Source: Erythrobacteraceae bacterium E2-1 Yellow Sea
GTDB lineage: Bacteria > Pseudomonadota > Alphaproteobacteria > Sphingomonadales > Sphingomonadaceae
Length of the DNA stretch: 55,786 nucleotides
Assembly: GCA_014983025.1 (NCBI GenBank)
Contig: JADCLP010000012.1
Location: 1 to 55,786, forward strand
Direction of reading: 5' to 3'
Position 1 is the stretch's first letter. Every line of letters begins with the position of its first letter. Shown one piece after another: positions 48,789 to 55,786 of this stretch. The translations under genes and the position numbers were made by a program. The notes below the pieces were generated by a model, which did not search any database, was not told where the DNA came from, and saw only the letters and a list, made by a program, of their open reading frames with translations.

Positions 48789-51698
48789 ATGAGCCTTGGC
48801 GTTTCGAGTGGGGATCTGATCGGCTCCTGGAGCCTGAGTTTTTCGGACATCGCGTTCGTGACCGGCAAAGCGGAGACGGCACGACTGGGATTGGCGGTTC
48901 AGCTTAGATTTTTCGCCGGGCATGGCTTCTTTGTGCCGGATCATGCGTCGATACCCTCCGACGGTGTCTTGTATCTGGCGGAGCAACTTGGTCTCGATGC
49001 CAAATCCGTGAACCACTATGATTTTTCCGGGCGCACCGCCCGCCGGCATTGCGCGGAGATTTTGCGGCATCTCGGGTTCCGCCGTATGACGCAGACGGAT
49101 CGCAGGGCGTTGTCGAGGTGGATTTCCGACGATCTTTGTGCGGGCGGGCAGCCGATCAATGCCATGCTCGAGCATGTTTTCCTGTGGTGCCGCGACCGCC
49201 GTATCTATGGGCCGTCGCGCAAGGAGCTGGAACGCCTCGTCCGTTCGCAACGACACCTCTATCTGGAGGCCCTGTTGGCCCGAGTCCGCGATCGGCTTGC
49301 GCCGGATGCGGTCGCCTTGCTGGAAGCCTCGCTCGCCGATCCCGATGGCCCGACCGGCTTCAACACGATGAAGGGGGATGCAGGTCAGGCGACGCTCGAA
49401 AACATTCTTGGCGTGACCGCCAAACTCGCCTTTATCCAACGGCTTGCTCTTCCCCGAGATTTCCTATCGGTCACGGGCAAGGCATGGGTCGATCAGATCG
49501 TTCGCCGGGTTGCCGGCGAGAAAGCCTCGGAGATGCGCCGGCATGTACCGGCGCGCCAGCTCGGGCTCTATGCCGTTTATCTGATGGCGCGGGAAGCTCA
49601 GCTTACGGATGCGATGGTCGACCTGCTGATCGAGACGGTCCATAAGATCGGATCGCGCTCGAAACGCAAGGTGGTGGGCGATATCGCGAAAGACATCGAG
49701 CGGGTCTATGGCAAGGAGCGACTCCTGGTCGAGATTGCCAGCGCTTCGATCGACGATCCATCCGGGCGCATCTGCGATGTCATTTTCCCAATCGCCGGCA
49801 AGGACAAACTGGCGGCGATCATCAAGGAAAGCCAGGCAAAGGGCGCCTTGGATCGGCGGATCTACAAGGTGATGCGGAGGTCATGGGCCAATCATTATCG
49901 CCGTATGCTGCCAAGCCTGCTTTCGGCACTGGAGTTCCGGTCGAACAACGCCGTGTGGCGTCCGGTGCTGGCGGCCCTGGACTGGATCAGAAGCAAAGTG
50001 GATGATGGATGCCGCTACGTGCCGCCGCACGCAGTGCCGGTCGACGAGGTCATTCCGGCGAGATGGCGCAGTTCCGTCATTGATGAAGAGGGGCGCGTAA
50101 ACCGGATCAGTTATGAGCTTTGTGTCCTCGCGCAACTGCGCGATCGCATCCGTTCTAAGGAAATCTGGGTTGTCGGGGCGGACCGATACCGCAATCCCGA
50201 TGACGATCTTCCCAAGGACTTCGATGCGCGGCGAGAAGCATATTACACAGGATTGAACCTGACGGCGGATGCGCGTGCATTTTCAAGCGCCATCCGGGAA
50301 GAGCTTGCTCAGGAACTGTTGCTCCTCAATGCCAATATTCCCCGGAACGACAAGGTTCGGCTGCTGTGGCGCGGCGAGAACCGTATATCTCTCACCCCGT
50401 TCAAACCCTTGCCCGAACCCAGGGGTCTCGCCTCGATCAAGACCGAGATCGGCCAACGCTGGCCGATGACCGGGCTGCTCGACGTACTGAAGGAGGCTGC
50501 CCTTGATACGGGACTTCTCGAAGCGTTCGAAACATCGGCCTCGCGTGTTGCACTGCCGAAAACCGCGCTGGATCAACGTCTCCTGCTATGCCTCTACGGC
50601 CTGGGAACGAATGCCGGGCTCAAGCGGATCGCCGGCGCCACCCCCGATGTCAGCTATGAAGAGCTGCTGCATGTCCATCGCCGCTTCGTTCATGCCGCGG
50701 CGCTCAAGGAGGCGTGTGCCAGGGTTGCGAATGCGACCCTGGCAATCCGCAATGCTGCAGTCTGGGGGGACGCCGGCACGGCCTGTGCGTCAGATTCCAC
50801 AAAGTTCGGAGCCTGGGATCGCAACCTGATGACGGAATGGCATGCGCGTTATGGTGGACGGGGCGTCATGATCTACTGGCATGTCGAACGACGCGCGACA
50901 TGCGTCTATTCCCAGCTCAAGCGCTGCTCTTCCTCCGAGGTCGCCTCCATGATCGAGGGCGTGCTGCGCCATTGCACCGACATGGAAATCCAGCGACAAT
51001 ATGTTGATAGTCATGGCCAAAGCGCGGTTGGCTTTGCATTTTGCCGGCTTCTCGGATTTGAGCTTGCACCCCGCCTGAAAGCGATCGCTCGCCAGAAGCT
51101 GGCTCTTCCCGATGTCGGCATGCGAACGCGGCTTCCCCACTTGCAGCCGATCCTCTCCAGTCCGATCAACTGGGATGAGATCGAGCAGCAATATGACGAG
51201 ATGGTCAAATATGCAGCCGCGATGCAGACAAAAACCGCCGACCCGGAGGCGATCCTGCGCCGGTTTAGCCGCTCCGAGGTGATGCACCCGACCTACAAGG
51301 CGTTGAGTGAGCTGGGCCGCGCGGTCAAGACGATCTTCCTGTGCCGGTATCTGCGCGAGGAGTCCTTCCGCCGCGAAATTCATGAAGGCCTGAATGTCGT
51401 TGAAAACTGGAACAGTGCCAATGGGTTCGTTTTCTTCGGCAAGGGCGGCGAGATCGCCACTAACCGCATCGATGAGCAGCAGCTCTCGGTCCTGGCGCTA
51501 CATTTGCTGCAAGCGTCGCTTGTCTATGTGAACACCCGAATGCTTCAGAGCGTGCTGGTGGAACCGAAATGGACGGGCCGGATGACGCCGGATGATTATC
51601 GCGGCCTCACACCGCTGATTTACAGCCACGTCAATCCTTATGGCCGCTTCGACCTCGATCTGAATAGCCGGATCGATTTTGGGCGGCTTGCTGCCTGA
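48789..51698 (+). CDS. tnpA: Tn3-family transposase
   Basis: A 969-aa DDE transposase. The catalytic core is visible: first Asp in [11 protein letters not shown], second in QYVDSHGQS, Glu in [12 protein letters not shown], with [10 protein letters not shown] after it. The N-terminal DNA-binding part (DUF4158-like) spans the first 170 residues. It catalyses replicative transposition. Ribosome site AGGGAG is seven bases before the ATG. Confidence 0.95.
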   Translation: MSLGVSSGDLIGSWSLSFSDIAFVTGKAETARLGLAVQLRFFAGHGFFVPDHASIPSDGVLYLAEQLGLDAKSVNHYDFSGRTARRHCAEILRHLGFRRMTQTDRRALSRWISDDLCAGGQPINAMLEHVFLWCRDRRIYGPSRKELERLVRSQRHLYLEALLARVRDRLAPDAVALLEASLADPDGPTGFNTMKGDAGQATLENILGVTAKLAFIQRLALPRDFLSVTGKAWVDQIVRRVAGEKASEMRRHVPARQLGLYAVYLMAREAQLTDAMVDLLIETVHKIGSRSKRKVVGDIAKDIERVYGKERLLVEIASASIDDPSGRICDVIFPIAGKDKLAAIIKESQAKGALDRRIYKVMRRSWANHYRRMLPSLLSALEFRSNNAVWRPVLAALDWIRSKVDDGCRYVPPHAVPVDEVIPARWRSSVIDEEGRVNRISYELCVLAQLRDRIRSKEIWVVGADRYRNPDDDLPKDFDARREAYYTGLNLTADARAFSSAIREELAQELLLLNANIPRNDKVRLLWRGENRISLTPFKPLPEPRGLASIKTEIGQRWPMTGLLDVLKEAALDTGLLEAFETSASRVALPKTALDQRLLLCLYGLGTNAGLKRIAGATPDVSYEELLHVHRRFVHAAALKEACARVANATLAIRNAAVWGDAGTACASDSTKFGAWDRNLMTEWHARYGGRGVMIYWHVERRATCVYSQLKRCSSSEVASMIEGVLRHCTDMEIQRQYVDSHGQSAVGFAFCRLLGFELAPRLKAIARQKLALPDVGMRTRLPHLQPILSSPINWDEIEQQYDEMVKYAAAMQTKTADPEAILRRFSRSEVMHPTYKALSELGRAVKTIFLCRYLREESFRREIHEGLNVVENWNSANGFVFFGKGGEIATNRIDEQQLSVLALHLLQASLVYVNTRMLQSVLVEPKWTGRMTPDDYRGLTPLIYSHVNPYGRFDLDLNSRIDFGRLAA

Positions 51699-51724
51699 CC
51701 GGGGCCTTTCCGCTCGCACCATTT

Positions 51725-51840
51725 GGGTGCACCCGAACGTGACGATCGGAAGTGACATATACGACATGTCACAAAAGGGTGGTTCCGTCACCAATGTTAC
51801 TGTACGAGGGCAAAGCCACCCTAATGTGACGGATTTGCCC
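51725..51840. promoter_or_regulatory. Resolution (res) site of the transposon
   Basis: The 140-bp gap between tnpA and tnpR has the palindrome GGGTGCACCC (51725-51734), the dyad GTGACAT-atacgac-ATGTCAC (51752-51772, probable crossover site) and further TGTGAC/GTCAC half-sites to 51833, consistent with three resolvase binding subsites. Confidence 0.6.
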
Positions 51841-52707
51841 ATGACCCGCGTCGGCTACGCCCGCGTCAGCACCATCGACCAGGATCTCGACATCCAGGTT
51901 GCCCGGTTGAAGGCAGCGGGCTGTGAAATCCTCCGCTCCGAAACAGGCTCGGGCGCATCGCGCACTGGACGCACGGAGCTTGAGACGATCATGCAGTTCC
52001 TGCGCGCCGATGACGAACTCGTCGTCCTGCGTCTCGATCGGCTCGGTCGCTCCACACGCGATGTTCTCAATCTGGTTCATGAACTCGACCAGAAGGGAGC
52101 CTCATTGCGGGTGCTTGAGCCGGAGGTGACGACGGCCGGAAGCATGGGGCGGATGGTGATCACCATTCTGGGCATGGTCGCGGACATGGAACTGACGTTC
52201 ATCAAGGACCGGCAGCGCGCCGGGATCGAGGCGGCGCGCGCCGAAGGCGTCTACAAAGGCCGGAAGAAAAACATCGATGACGATGAAATCCGACGCCGGA
52301 TCACCGCCGGCGCGAGCAAGGCCAGCGTCGCGCGCGACCTCAAGATCTCAAGAATGACCGTCTATCGGGCGCTTGACGTCATTCCTTCAAGGATCGGGCT
52401 GCCGGAAAAGCCGCCTTCTGTCACCATCGCCCTGCATCTGACCATCGAGAACTTCAACAAGCATGGTCGTGGCAGAAAGCCCGCTCGCGAGCGCATTGAG
52501 GCGATGCTGGAGCGGGATTACCAGATGCAAAAGACCGGGAACTGCGATTACACGCTGACCGTCGCCTATGATCAGGGTGCCGATGGCGTCAGCCTCGATG
52601 ATGAGATCGCATCTCTCCAGACAGAGATGTTCAACATCGCAGAGAGCTACAGGTGCTCGATCGAGACCGATGTTTACGAGATTGGAGGACAAGAGCGAGC
52701 CTGGTAG
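51841..52707 (+). CDS. tnpR: Serine recombinase (resolvase) with C-terminal extension
   Basis: A 288-aa resolvase. The N-terminal catalytic domain has YARVST (Ser 10), LRLDRLGRSTRD, and the helix GMVADMELTFIKDRQRAGIE. The HTH is KASVARDLKISRMTVYRALD. Typical Tn3 resolvases end near residue 185; here another 100 residues follow (IALHLTIENFNKHGRGRKPA, CDYTLTVAYDQGADGVSLDD) with a beta-rich look and unknown role. ATG 51841 gives the standard N-terminus. Confidence 0.92.
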   Translation: MTRVGYARVSTIDQDLDIQVARLKAAGCEILRSETGSGASRTGRTELETIMQFLRADDELVVLRLDRLGRSTRDVLNLVHELDQKGASLRVLEPEVTTAGSMGRMVITILGMVADMELTFIKDRQRAGIEAARAEGVYKGRKKNIDDDEIRRRITAGASKASVARDLKISRMTVYRALDVIPSRIGLPEKPPSVTIALHLTIENFNKHGRGRKPARERIEAMLERDYQMQKTGNCDYTLTVAYDQGADGVSLDDEIASLQTEMFNIAESYRCSIETDVYEIGGQERAW

Positions 52708-52726
52708 ATCGCCATGTTCAATCTTT

Positions 52727-52770
52727 GTTCTTCAACATGGCCAAAATCGCAGCTTCGGGCCGACTGGGCC
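52727..52770 (-). repeat. Transposon right terminal inverted repeat
   Basis: Inverted partner of 48667-48710; ends CCGACTGGGCC followed by target duplication CAGCC. Confidence 0.9.
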
Positions 52771-52839
52771 CAGCCACAGCGTCGGGCGCGTGAGGGCGAG
52801 GAACAGCGGGTCTTCGGTCAGATAGACGGGTTCGGACAC
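52771..52839 (-). pseudogene. virB3: virB3 5' part, cut off by the transposon
   Basis: GTG start at 52839 behind GGAGGG. Encodes 23 residues (SEPVYLTEDPLFLALTRPTL then WL), which join exactly in frame with the part at 48661 to give a normal 112-aa VirB3. Confidence 0.9.
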
Positions 52840-52849
52840 GACTCCCTCC

Positions 52850-53116
52850 TCATGTCAGCAGGGCGGCGATCGCCGGCGCTGCAAGGATGATGATGAAACC
52901 CGCGGCCCAGAGCGCCAGCGTCTGCCGGTCGCCATGTCCGGCCATGAAGAAGTAGCCGGCGATGACCAGCGCCAGGGTCGCGAAGACAATGCCCGCCGCG
53001 ATCATTTTGGTGGCCATCGACGATGCCTGCGACGAAGCCGAGGCGACCTGCGCCGAGGCGCACGCGGACCATGCGAGGCTCGCACCAAGCAGCGGCCAGG
53101 CGCGCCATTGGCGCAT
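52850..53116 (-). CDS. virB2: VirB2-like pilin, third in tandem
   Basis: An 88-aa protein with signal peptide (ends ASA-QV) and two membrane helices (MIAAGIVFATLALVIAGYFF and LALWAAGFIIILAAPAIAAL). Same layout as TrbC/VirB2 pilins. Overlaps the upstream pilin stop at the shared base. Confidence 0.8.
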   Translation of the reverse strand: MRQWRAWPLLGASLAWSACASAQVASASSQASSMATKMIAAGIVFATLALVIAGYFFMAGHGDRQTLALWAAGFIIILAAPAIAALLT

Positions 53117-53430
53117 CAGGTGCCGCTGATCGTCGAGACGATCCAGCCTGCGCCAAAGACGATGAAGCAGCCGACCATGATCGAGCCCAGCAGCGCCTTG
53201 TTGCCGTGACCGAAGAAGAACATGAAGCCGGCAATGACCAGCGCGATGATCGCCAGCGTCTTGGCGATCGGCCCGGTCAGCATGTTGAGGATGCTGGTCA
53301 GCATCGAATCGACCTGGGTCTGGTTCATGCCCTGCGCCCAGGCCGGAACCGGGGCGGTCGCAAGCGCGGCAAAGGCCATGGCCAGCGAAATGTTCCAGCG
53401 ATTGCGGGTTATGGTGAGCAGTGTCCTCAT
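53116..53430 (-). CDS. virB2: VirB2 pilin, second in tandem
   Basis: A 104-aa VirB2/TrbC protein. Signal peptide ends AWA-QG; then MLTGPIAKTLAIIALVIAGF and a second helix after the loop FGHGNKALLGS, the classic pilin pattern. This is the best match to VirB2 of the three. ATG 53430 is chosen because the frame upstream lacks a signal-like sequence. Confidence 0.87.
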   Translation of the reverse strand: MRTLLTITRNRWNISLAMAFAALATAPVPAWAQGMNQTQVDSMLTSILNMLTGPIAKTLAIIALVIAGFMFFFGHGNKALLGSIMVGCFIVFGAGWIVSTISGT

Positions 53431-53432
53431 GT

Positions 53433-53687
53433 TCAGAAAAATCCTCCGCTTATGACGATGACGATGCCGACGCACATGACCAGAAACGTCATCAGGGACG
53501 CGCGCCGCGAAATGACCAGCACCCCGAGCCAGATCACCCCAAGCGTGATCGCCGGAAGCGCCAGCGCCGTGAGTTCAGCGAGGACTGTCGTCGCGATGCC
53601 GCCGACATCGGCGATGGCGGGAGTGGATGTTGCCGCGATCACTGCGACCGGCAGGGCTGAGACGGTGCGTTTGCCCCACCCGCGCAT
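53433..53687 (-). CDS. VirB2-like small membrane protein, first in tandem
   Basis: An 84-aa protein with signal peptide (ends AIA-DV) and two hydrophobic helices (ALPAITLGVIWLGVLVISRR and LMTFLVMCVGIVIVISGGFF). It is more divergent from VirB2 but has the same topology and operon place. ATG 53687 overlaps the stop of the lytic transglycosylase. Confidence 0.7.
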   Translation of the reverse strand: MRGWGKRTVSALPVAVIAATSTPAIADVGGIATTVLAELTALALPAITLGVIWLGVLVISRRASLMTFLVMCVGIVIVISGGFF

Positions 53688-54658
53688 TACTGGCGTCCTG
53701 CCGGGCTTGCGGCCCAGCGGGCGCGGGCGAACACGTCCCAGCTTGGTGGGGCGGTTTCGGATTCGTGCTGGTACCCGGTATTGTCTGCCAGCACGGCGGC
53801 GACGCGGACAGGCTCTGTGCTTGCCGCACTGTCCGCGCTCGTCAGGAAAGAGGTGCCGGGCGAGACAGGCGGATTGTTCACACCTGTGCCGTCGAAAGCA
53901 ACATGCCAGTGATCCGAATGACCCGGATCGCCCGGACCCAGCAGTTCGGTGATTGCAATGCCGTTGGCCGCCATCAGCGAACGTATTTGCGCGCGGTCTA
54001 TCGAACCGAGACCGGCGCGCGGCACGAAATCGACCGCGCGTCCATATTTGTGAAAGCTGTGTTCGGCACCATAGGCGGCGTTCATCGCCCGCCATGTATC
54101 GGTTATGCGCGCATCGAATGTGCGGGCGATAAGGCCAGCGACGGCCTCCGCGGTCCAGTTCCGCCCAGATTGTGCCGCGCCGCCAGAAAGCGCCTGCCGA
54201 CTCCCTGCTGCCGCATAGACCTTGCCGACATAGCCGTTTGCAAGCCCCCGCGATCGCGAGCCGGTATTGTATTCGCTGACCGCGGCCTGCCAGGGACGGG
54301 GATGGCCATCATCGCGCGCGCGGCTGTAATTATCGGTGAGGATCGCCGCGCCGACCCGCAAATTGGTGCATGGGTCGAACACGCTGCGCGCATTGAGGCC
54401 GTAGCGCGCAAAATTGGCGCTGTTGATCTGCATCAGCCCGGCATCGAAATCGGCGCCGCGATGCGTGAGACTTTCGGCGGTGGCGATCGCATCGGCAAGA
54501 TTGTCGGGTTGACGCTTCAGCCGCGCTCCTGAATTGACGCCGATCCGGTAGGGATTGCCCTCGGATTCGACGGCGATGATCGCCTGCATGGTGACCGGCG
54601 CAACATTGCTGGCGCATGCCTGTAAAAGCGCTGCCAGAACTGTTGCGTCAAGGGCCAT
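53687..54658 (-). CDS. virB1: VirB1-type lytic transglycosylase fused to an M15-like peptidase domain
   Basis: A 323-aa cell-wall enzyme. Residues about 20-150 are an SLT domain (AVESEGNPYRIGVN with the catalytic Glu, GLMQINSANFARYGL, AAVSEYNTGS). Residues about 185-265 carry SFHKYGRAVD and DHWHV, the zinc-binding pattern SxHxxGxAxD...HxH of M15 peptidases. The fusion would cut both glycan and peptide to open a path for the channel. No signal peptide is obvious. First gene of the vir operon; ribosome site GGGGAGG. Confidence 0.85.
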   Translation of the reverse strand: MALDATVLAALLQACASNVAPVTMQAIIAVESEGNPYRIGVNSGARLKRQPDNLADAIATAESLTHRGADFDAGLMQINSANFARYGLNARSVFDPCTNLRVGAAILTDNYSRARDDGHPRPWQAAVSEYNTGSRSRGLANGYVGKVYAAAGSRQALSGGAAQSGRNWTAEAVAGLIARTFDARITDTWRAMNAAYGAEHSFHKYGRAVDFVPRAGLGSIDRAQIRSLMAANGIAITELLGPGDPGHSDHWHVAFDGTGVNNPPVSPGTSFLTSADSAASTEPVRVAAVLADNTGYQHESETAPPSWDVFARARWAASPAGRQ

Positions 54659-54854
54659 AGCCGGTCCTCCCCATGAAGTCCGTATATAGTTAATAGAGTA
54701 ATACCGACGATTCGCAACAGGAATTATTGCGGCATTTCACGAAGAACTGCGCCAACACTGGTTCATGTGGCCAGCAGGCCACGAATCACGCCCGCTTGCC
54801 GCGCGGGGGCCGGGTCGTTAGGTTGACCGGTTCATTCCAACCGTCTTCAACAGA
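54659..54854. promoter_or_regulatory. Divergent promoter region of the vir operon
   Basis: A 196-bp gap between virB1 (minus) and the HTH gene (plus). On the minus strand an A+T-rich stretch around 54682-54704 (TATTACTCTATTAACTATAT) could hold the -10, with TTGCGA upstream as -35. GGGGAGG precedes virB1. Confidence 0.4.
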
Positions 54855-55406
54855 GTGGGCTCATTGGCCAAAACCGTCCTGTTTCTCGCCCAGACCAGCC
54901 ATTCGCCTTCGATTGAGGAACAGCGTGCGTTTTGCGAAGAGGACGTCGATCTGATTGCCGATGCCGGCACGGTGAGTTTTGTGGATCTGCCCAAGGTCCT
55001 GGCGGCGCAAGGCAGTGCGCTTGAGCCCGGCGACTGTATCCGCGTTTATGACCTCACCTGCCTCCCGATTGCCACCACGACGTTGGTACGGATGCTGCGC
55101 AAGGTCTTGTCGAACGGAATTGCCGTCGAGTTTACAAAGCCGGGGCTGGTGATAGAACCGGACGCGGACAGCGCACTCTTCCGGTTCATTGCCTTGCTCG
55201 ATACCCACTGGCGGCAGGTCCACGGCATCAAGACCCACAGCCGCGAACCCAAGGTCGGCCGCAAGCCGCGCATTGCCGAGGCGGAATTGCCGCGCATCCG
55301 CGCTATGCTGGACGAGGACGGCGCGAGCGTTGCCAGGGTGGCAAAACGGTTAGGTGTCGGTCGGACGACGCTGTTCGATTATCTGCAGCGCCACAGGAAG
55401 GCCTGA
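54855..55406 (+). CDS. Resolvase-like HTH protein lacking the catalytic serine motif
   Basis: A 183-aa protein. The C-terminal HTH (KVGRKPRIAEAELPRIRAML, ASVARVAKRLGVGRTTLFDY) is that of Hin/Tn3 resolvases. The N-terminus follows the resolvase fold loosely (LFLAQTSHSPSIEEQRAFCE) but has no YxRVS nucleophile box nor the RLDRLxR motif. It may be a DNA-binding regulator derived from a recombinase, perhaps of the divergent vir operon. GTG 54855 or TTG 54864 are start candidates; no ATG fits. Confidence 0.6.
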   Translation: MGSLAKTVLFLAQTSHSPSIEEQRAFCEEDVDLIADAGTVSFVDLPKVLAAQGSALEPGDCIRVYDLTCLPIATTTLVRMLRKVLSNGIAVEFTKPGLVIEPDADSALFRFIALLDTHWRQVHGIKTHSREPKVGRKPRIAEAELPRIRAMLDEDGASVARVAKRLGVGRTTLFDYLQRHRKA

Positions 55407-55408
55407 AG

Positions 55409-55645
55409 TCAGAAGGGCAGGAAGAGGTTTGACACTTGTGTGCCGAGCGCGGCGGCAATGTGGACCACTTCCGTAATCGTCACATCGCGTGCCGATCCGG
55501 ACATTATCATCGTCAGGCGGTCAAATTCGATATTCGCCGATGCGGCGAGCTGATCGGACGACATCCCTGCCTCTGACATCCGCTGGCTGATTTGCTCTGC
55601 CAGATTACGGTAGGAAGCTGTGTCCCGTTGATCGTTATTGGCCAT
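55409..55645 (-). CDS. XRE-family transcriptional regulator
   Basis: A 78-aa HTH protein: YRNLAEQISQRMSEAGMSSD, QLAASANIEFDRLTMIMSGS, and VTITEVVHIAAALGTQVSNL. It covers one XRE domain with little else. It faces the resolvase-like gene with a 2-bp gap. It could regulate transfer or its own gene. Confidence 0.75.
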   Translation of the reverse strand: MANNDQRDTASYRNLAEQISQRMSEAGMSSDQLAASANIEFDRLTMIMSGSARDVTITEVVHIAAALGTQVSNLFLPF

Positions 55646-55709
55646 GGGGCTTTCCACGGAAAATGAGAGGAACGGTCACGCTCATTCGCATGCAGTGAAT
55701 GCCCACAAC

Positions 55710-55786
55710 GGCTCTGTTGCAAACATGGGGCACGGCCGCGCGGCGTCACCCAGTTGGGGGATTAGGCAGCATTGGCGAAATGCTTA
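55710..55786 (-). mobile_element. IS6-family element, right (tnp 3') end, inverted copy
   Basis: Exact inverted copy of bases 1-77, beginning GGCTCTGTTGCAAAC. The transposase C-terminus lies at 55762-55785 on the minus strand. The two bounding elements face inward, so the window is flanked by inverted IS copies. Confidence 0.8.

Larger units (their letters stand above)
48667..52770 (+). mobile_element. Tn3-family transposon inserted in virB3
   Basis: A 4104-bp element with 44-bp terminal inverted repeats (48667-48710 and 52727-52770, three mismatches), tnpA and tnpR in the same direction and a res-like site between them. It is flanked by the 5-bp direct repeat CAGCC (48662-48666 and 52771-52775), the size expected for this family. 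It carries no passenger genes. Removing it restores a complete virB3 frame. Confidence 0.95.

Noticed and set aside
1..55786. CRISPR array, tRNA or rRNA genes
   Set aside because: No regularly spaced direct repeats with unique spacers and no tRNA- or rRNA-like sequence were seen; the only arrayed repeats are the origin iterons.

Overview
The window reads as one plasmid contig, or most of one, from a high-GC alphaproteobacterium. The gene set points to a sphingomonad-type plasmid: an RPA-type replication initiator behind parA/parB, a strawberry-notch helicase plus ParB-like protein plus ArdC block, a DUF6117-like protein, and a VirB/VirD4 conjugation system. This host assignment is an inference from family knowledge. 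Both ends of the window are the same 77-bp sequence in inverted orientation. It is the tnp-3' end of an IS6-family element, so the contig is bounded by two IS copies facing inward.

Layout. 0.3-2.9 kb: tyrosine recombinase, divergent DUF1612/HTH protein and a WGR-domain protein. 2.9-7.8 kb, visibly more A+T-rich: a parS-like palindrome, parA, parB, repA, and an iteron origin with a perfect DnaA box. 7.9-9.0 kb: a Fic AMP-transferase-like protein. 9.1-31.1 kb: a long block whose non-toxin genes almost all lie on the + strand. It holds a toprim/primase-like protein, an HNH-like protein lacking its key His, two SSB proteins, a 1403-aa methyltransferase/strawberry-notch helicase fusion, a 706-aa ParB-like protein, ArdC antirestriction protein and a run of small plasmid proteins (DUF-type), a DUF2493 protein and a nuclease-like secreted protein. 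VapBC, ParDE and HigBA toxin-antitoxin pairs and a 5'-truncated Y-family polymerase lie on the opposite strand. 31.1-34.0 kb: a candidate oriT with a TATCCTG/C nick motif, a ribbon-helix-helix mobilization protein, a MOBP relaxase and an accessory protein. 34.3-37.2 kb: an A+T-richer OLD-family ATPase/TOPRIM nuclease (probable defence cargo) and a PrlF-YhaV pair. 37.2-54.7 kb, minus strand: the complete virB1-virB11-virD4 operon, with three tandem VirB2-like pilin genes and an EexN exclusion lipoprotein. A 4.1-kb Tn3-family transposon (5-bp target duplication CAGCC) splits virB3. 54.8-55.7 kb: a resolvase-like DNA-binding protein without the catalytic motif and an XRE regulator.

How it fits together. 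The nick motif lies on the minus strand, so the minus strand should be the transferred strand and the 31-to-9-kb block should enter the recipient first. Genes in that block run toward oriT, which makes the transferred strand their template. That is the arrangement expected if leading-region genes (SSB, antirestriction, helicase/methyltransferase) are expressed early after transfer. Several are preceded by GC-rich hairpin leaders. The block of uncharacterised genes at 20.4-24.9 kb is therefore a good place to look for unknown anti-defence functions. Four type II toxin-antitoxin pairs, parAB and the Fic protein would support maintenance. Transfer ability is in question because virB3 is interrupted, although a hybrid frame starting inside the transposon repeat could restore most of it.
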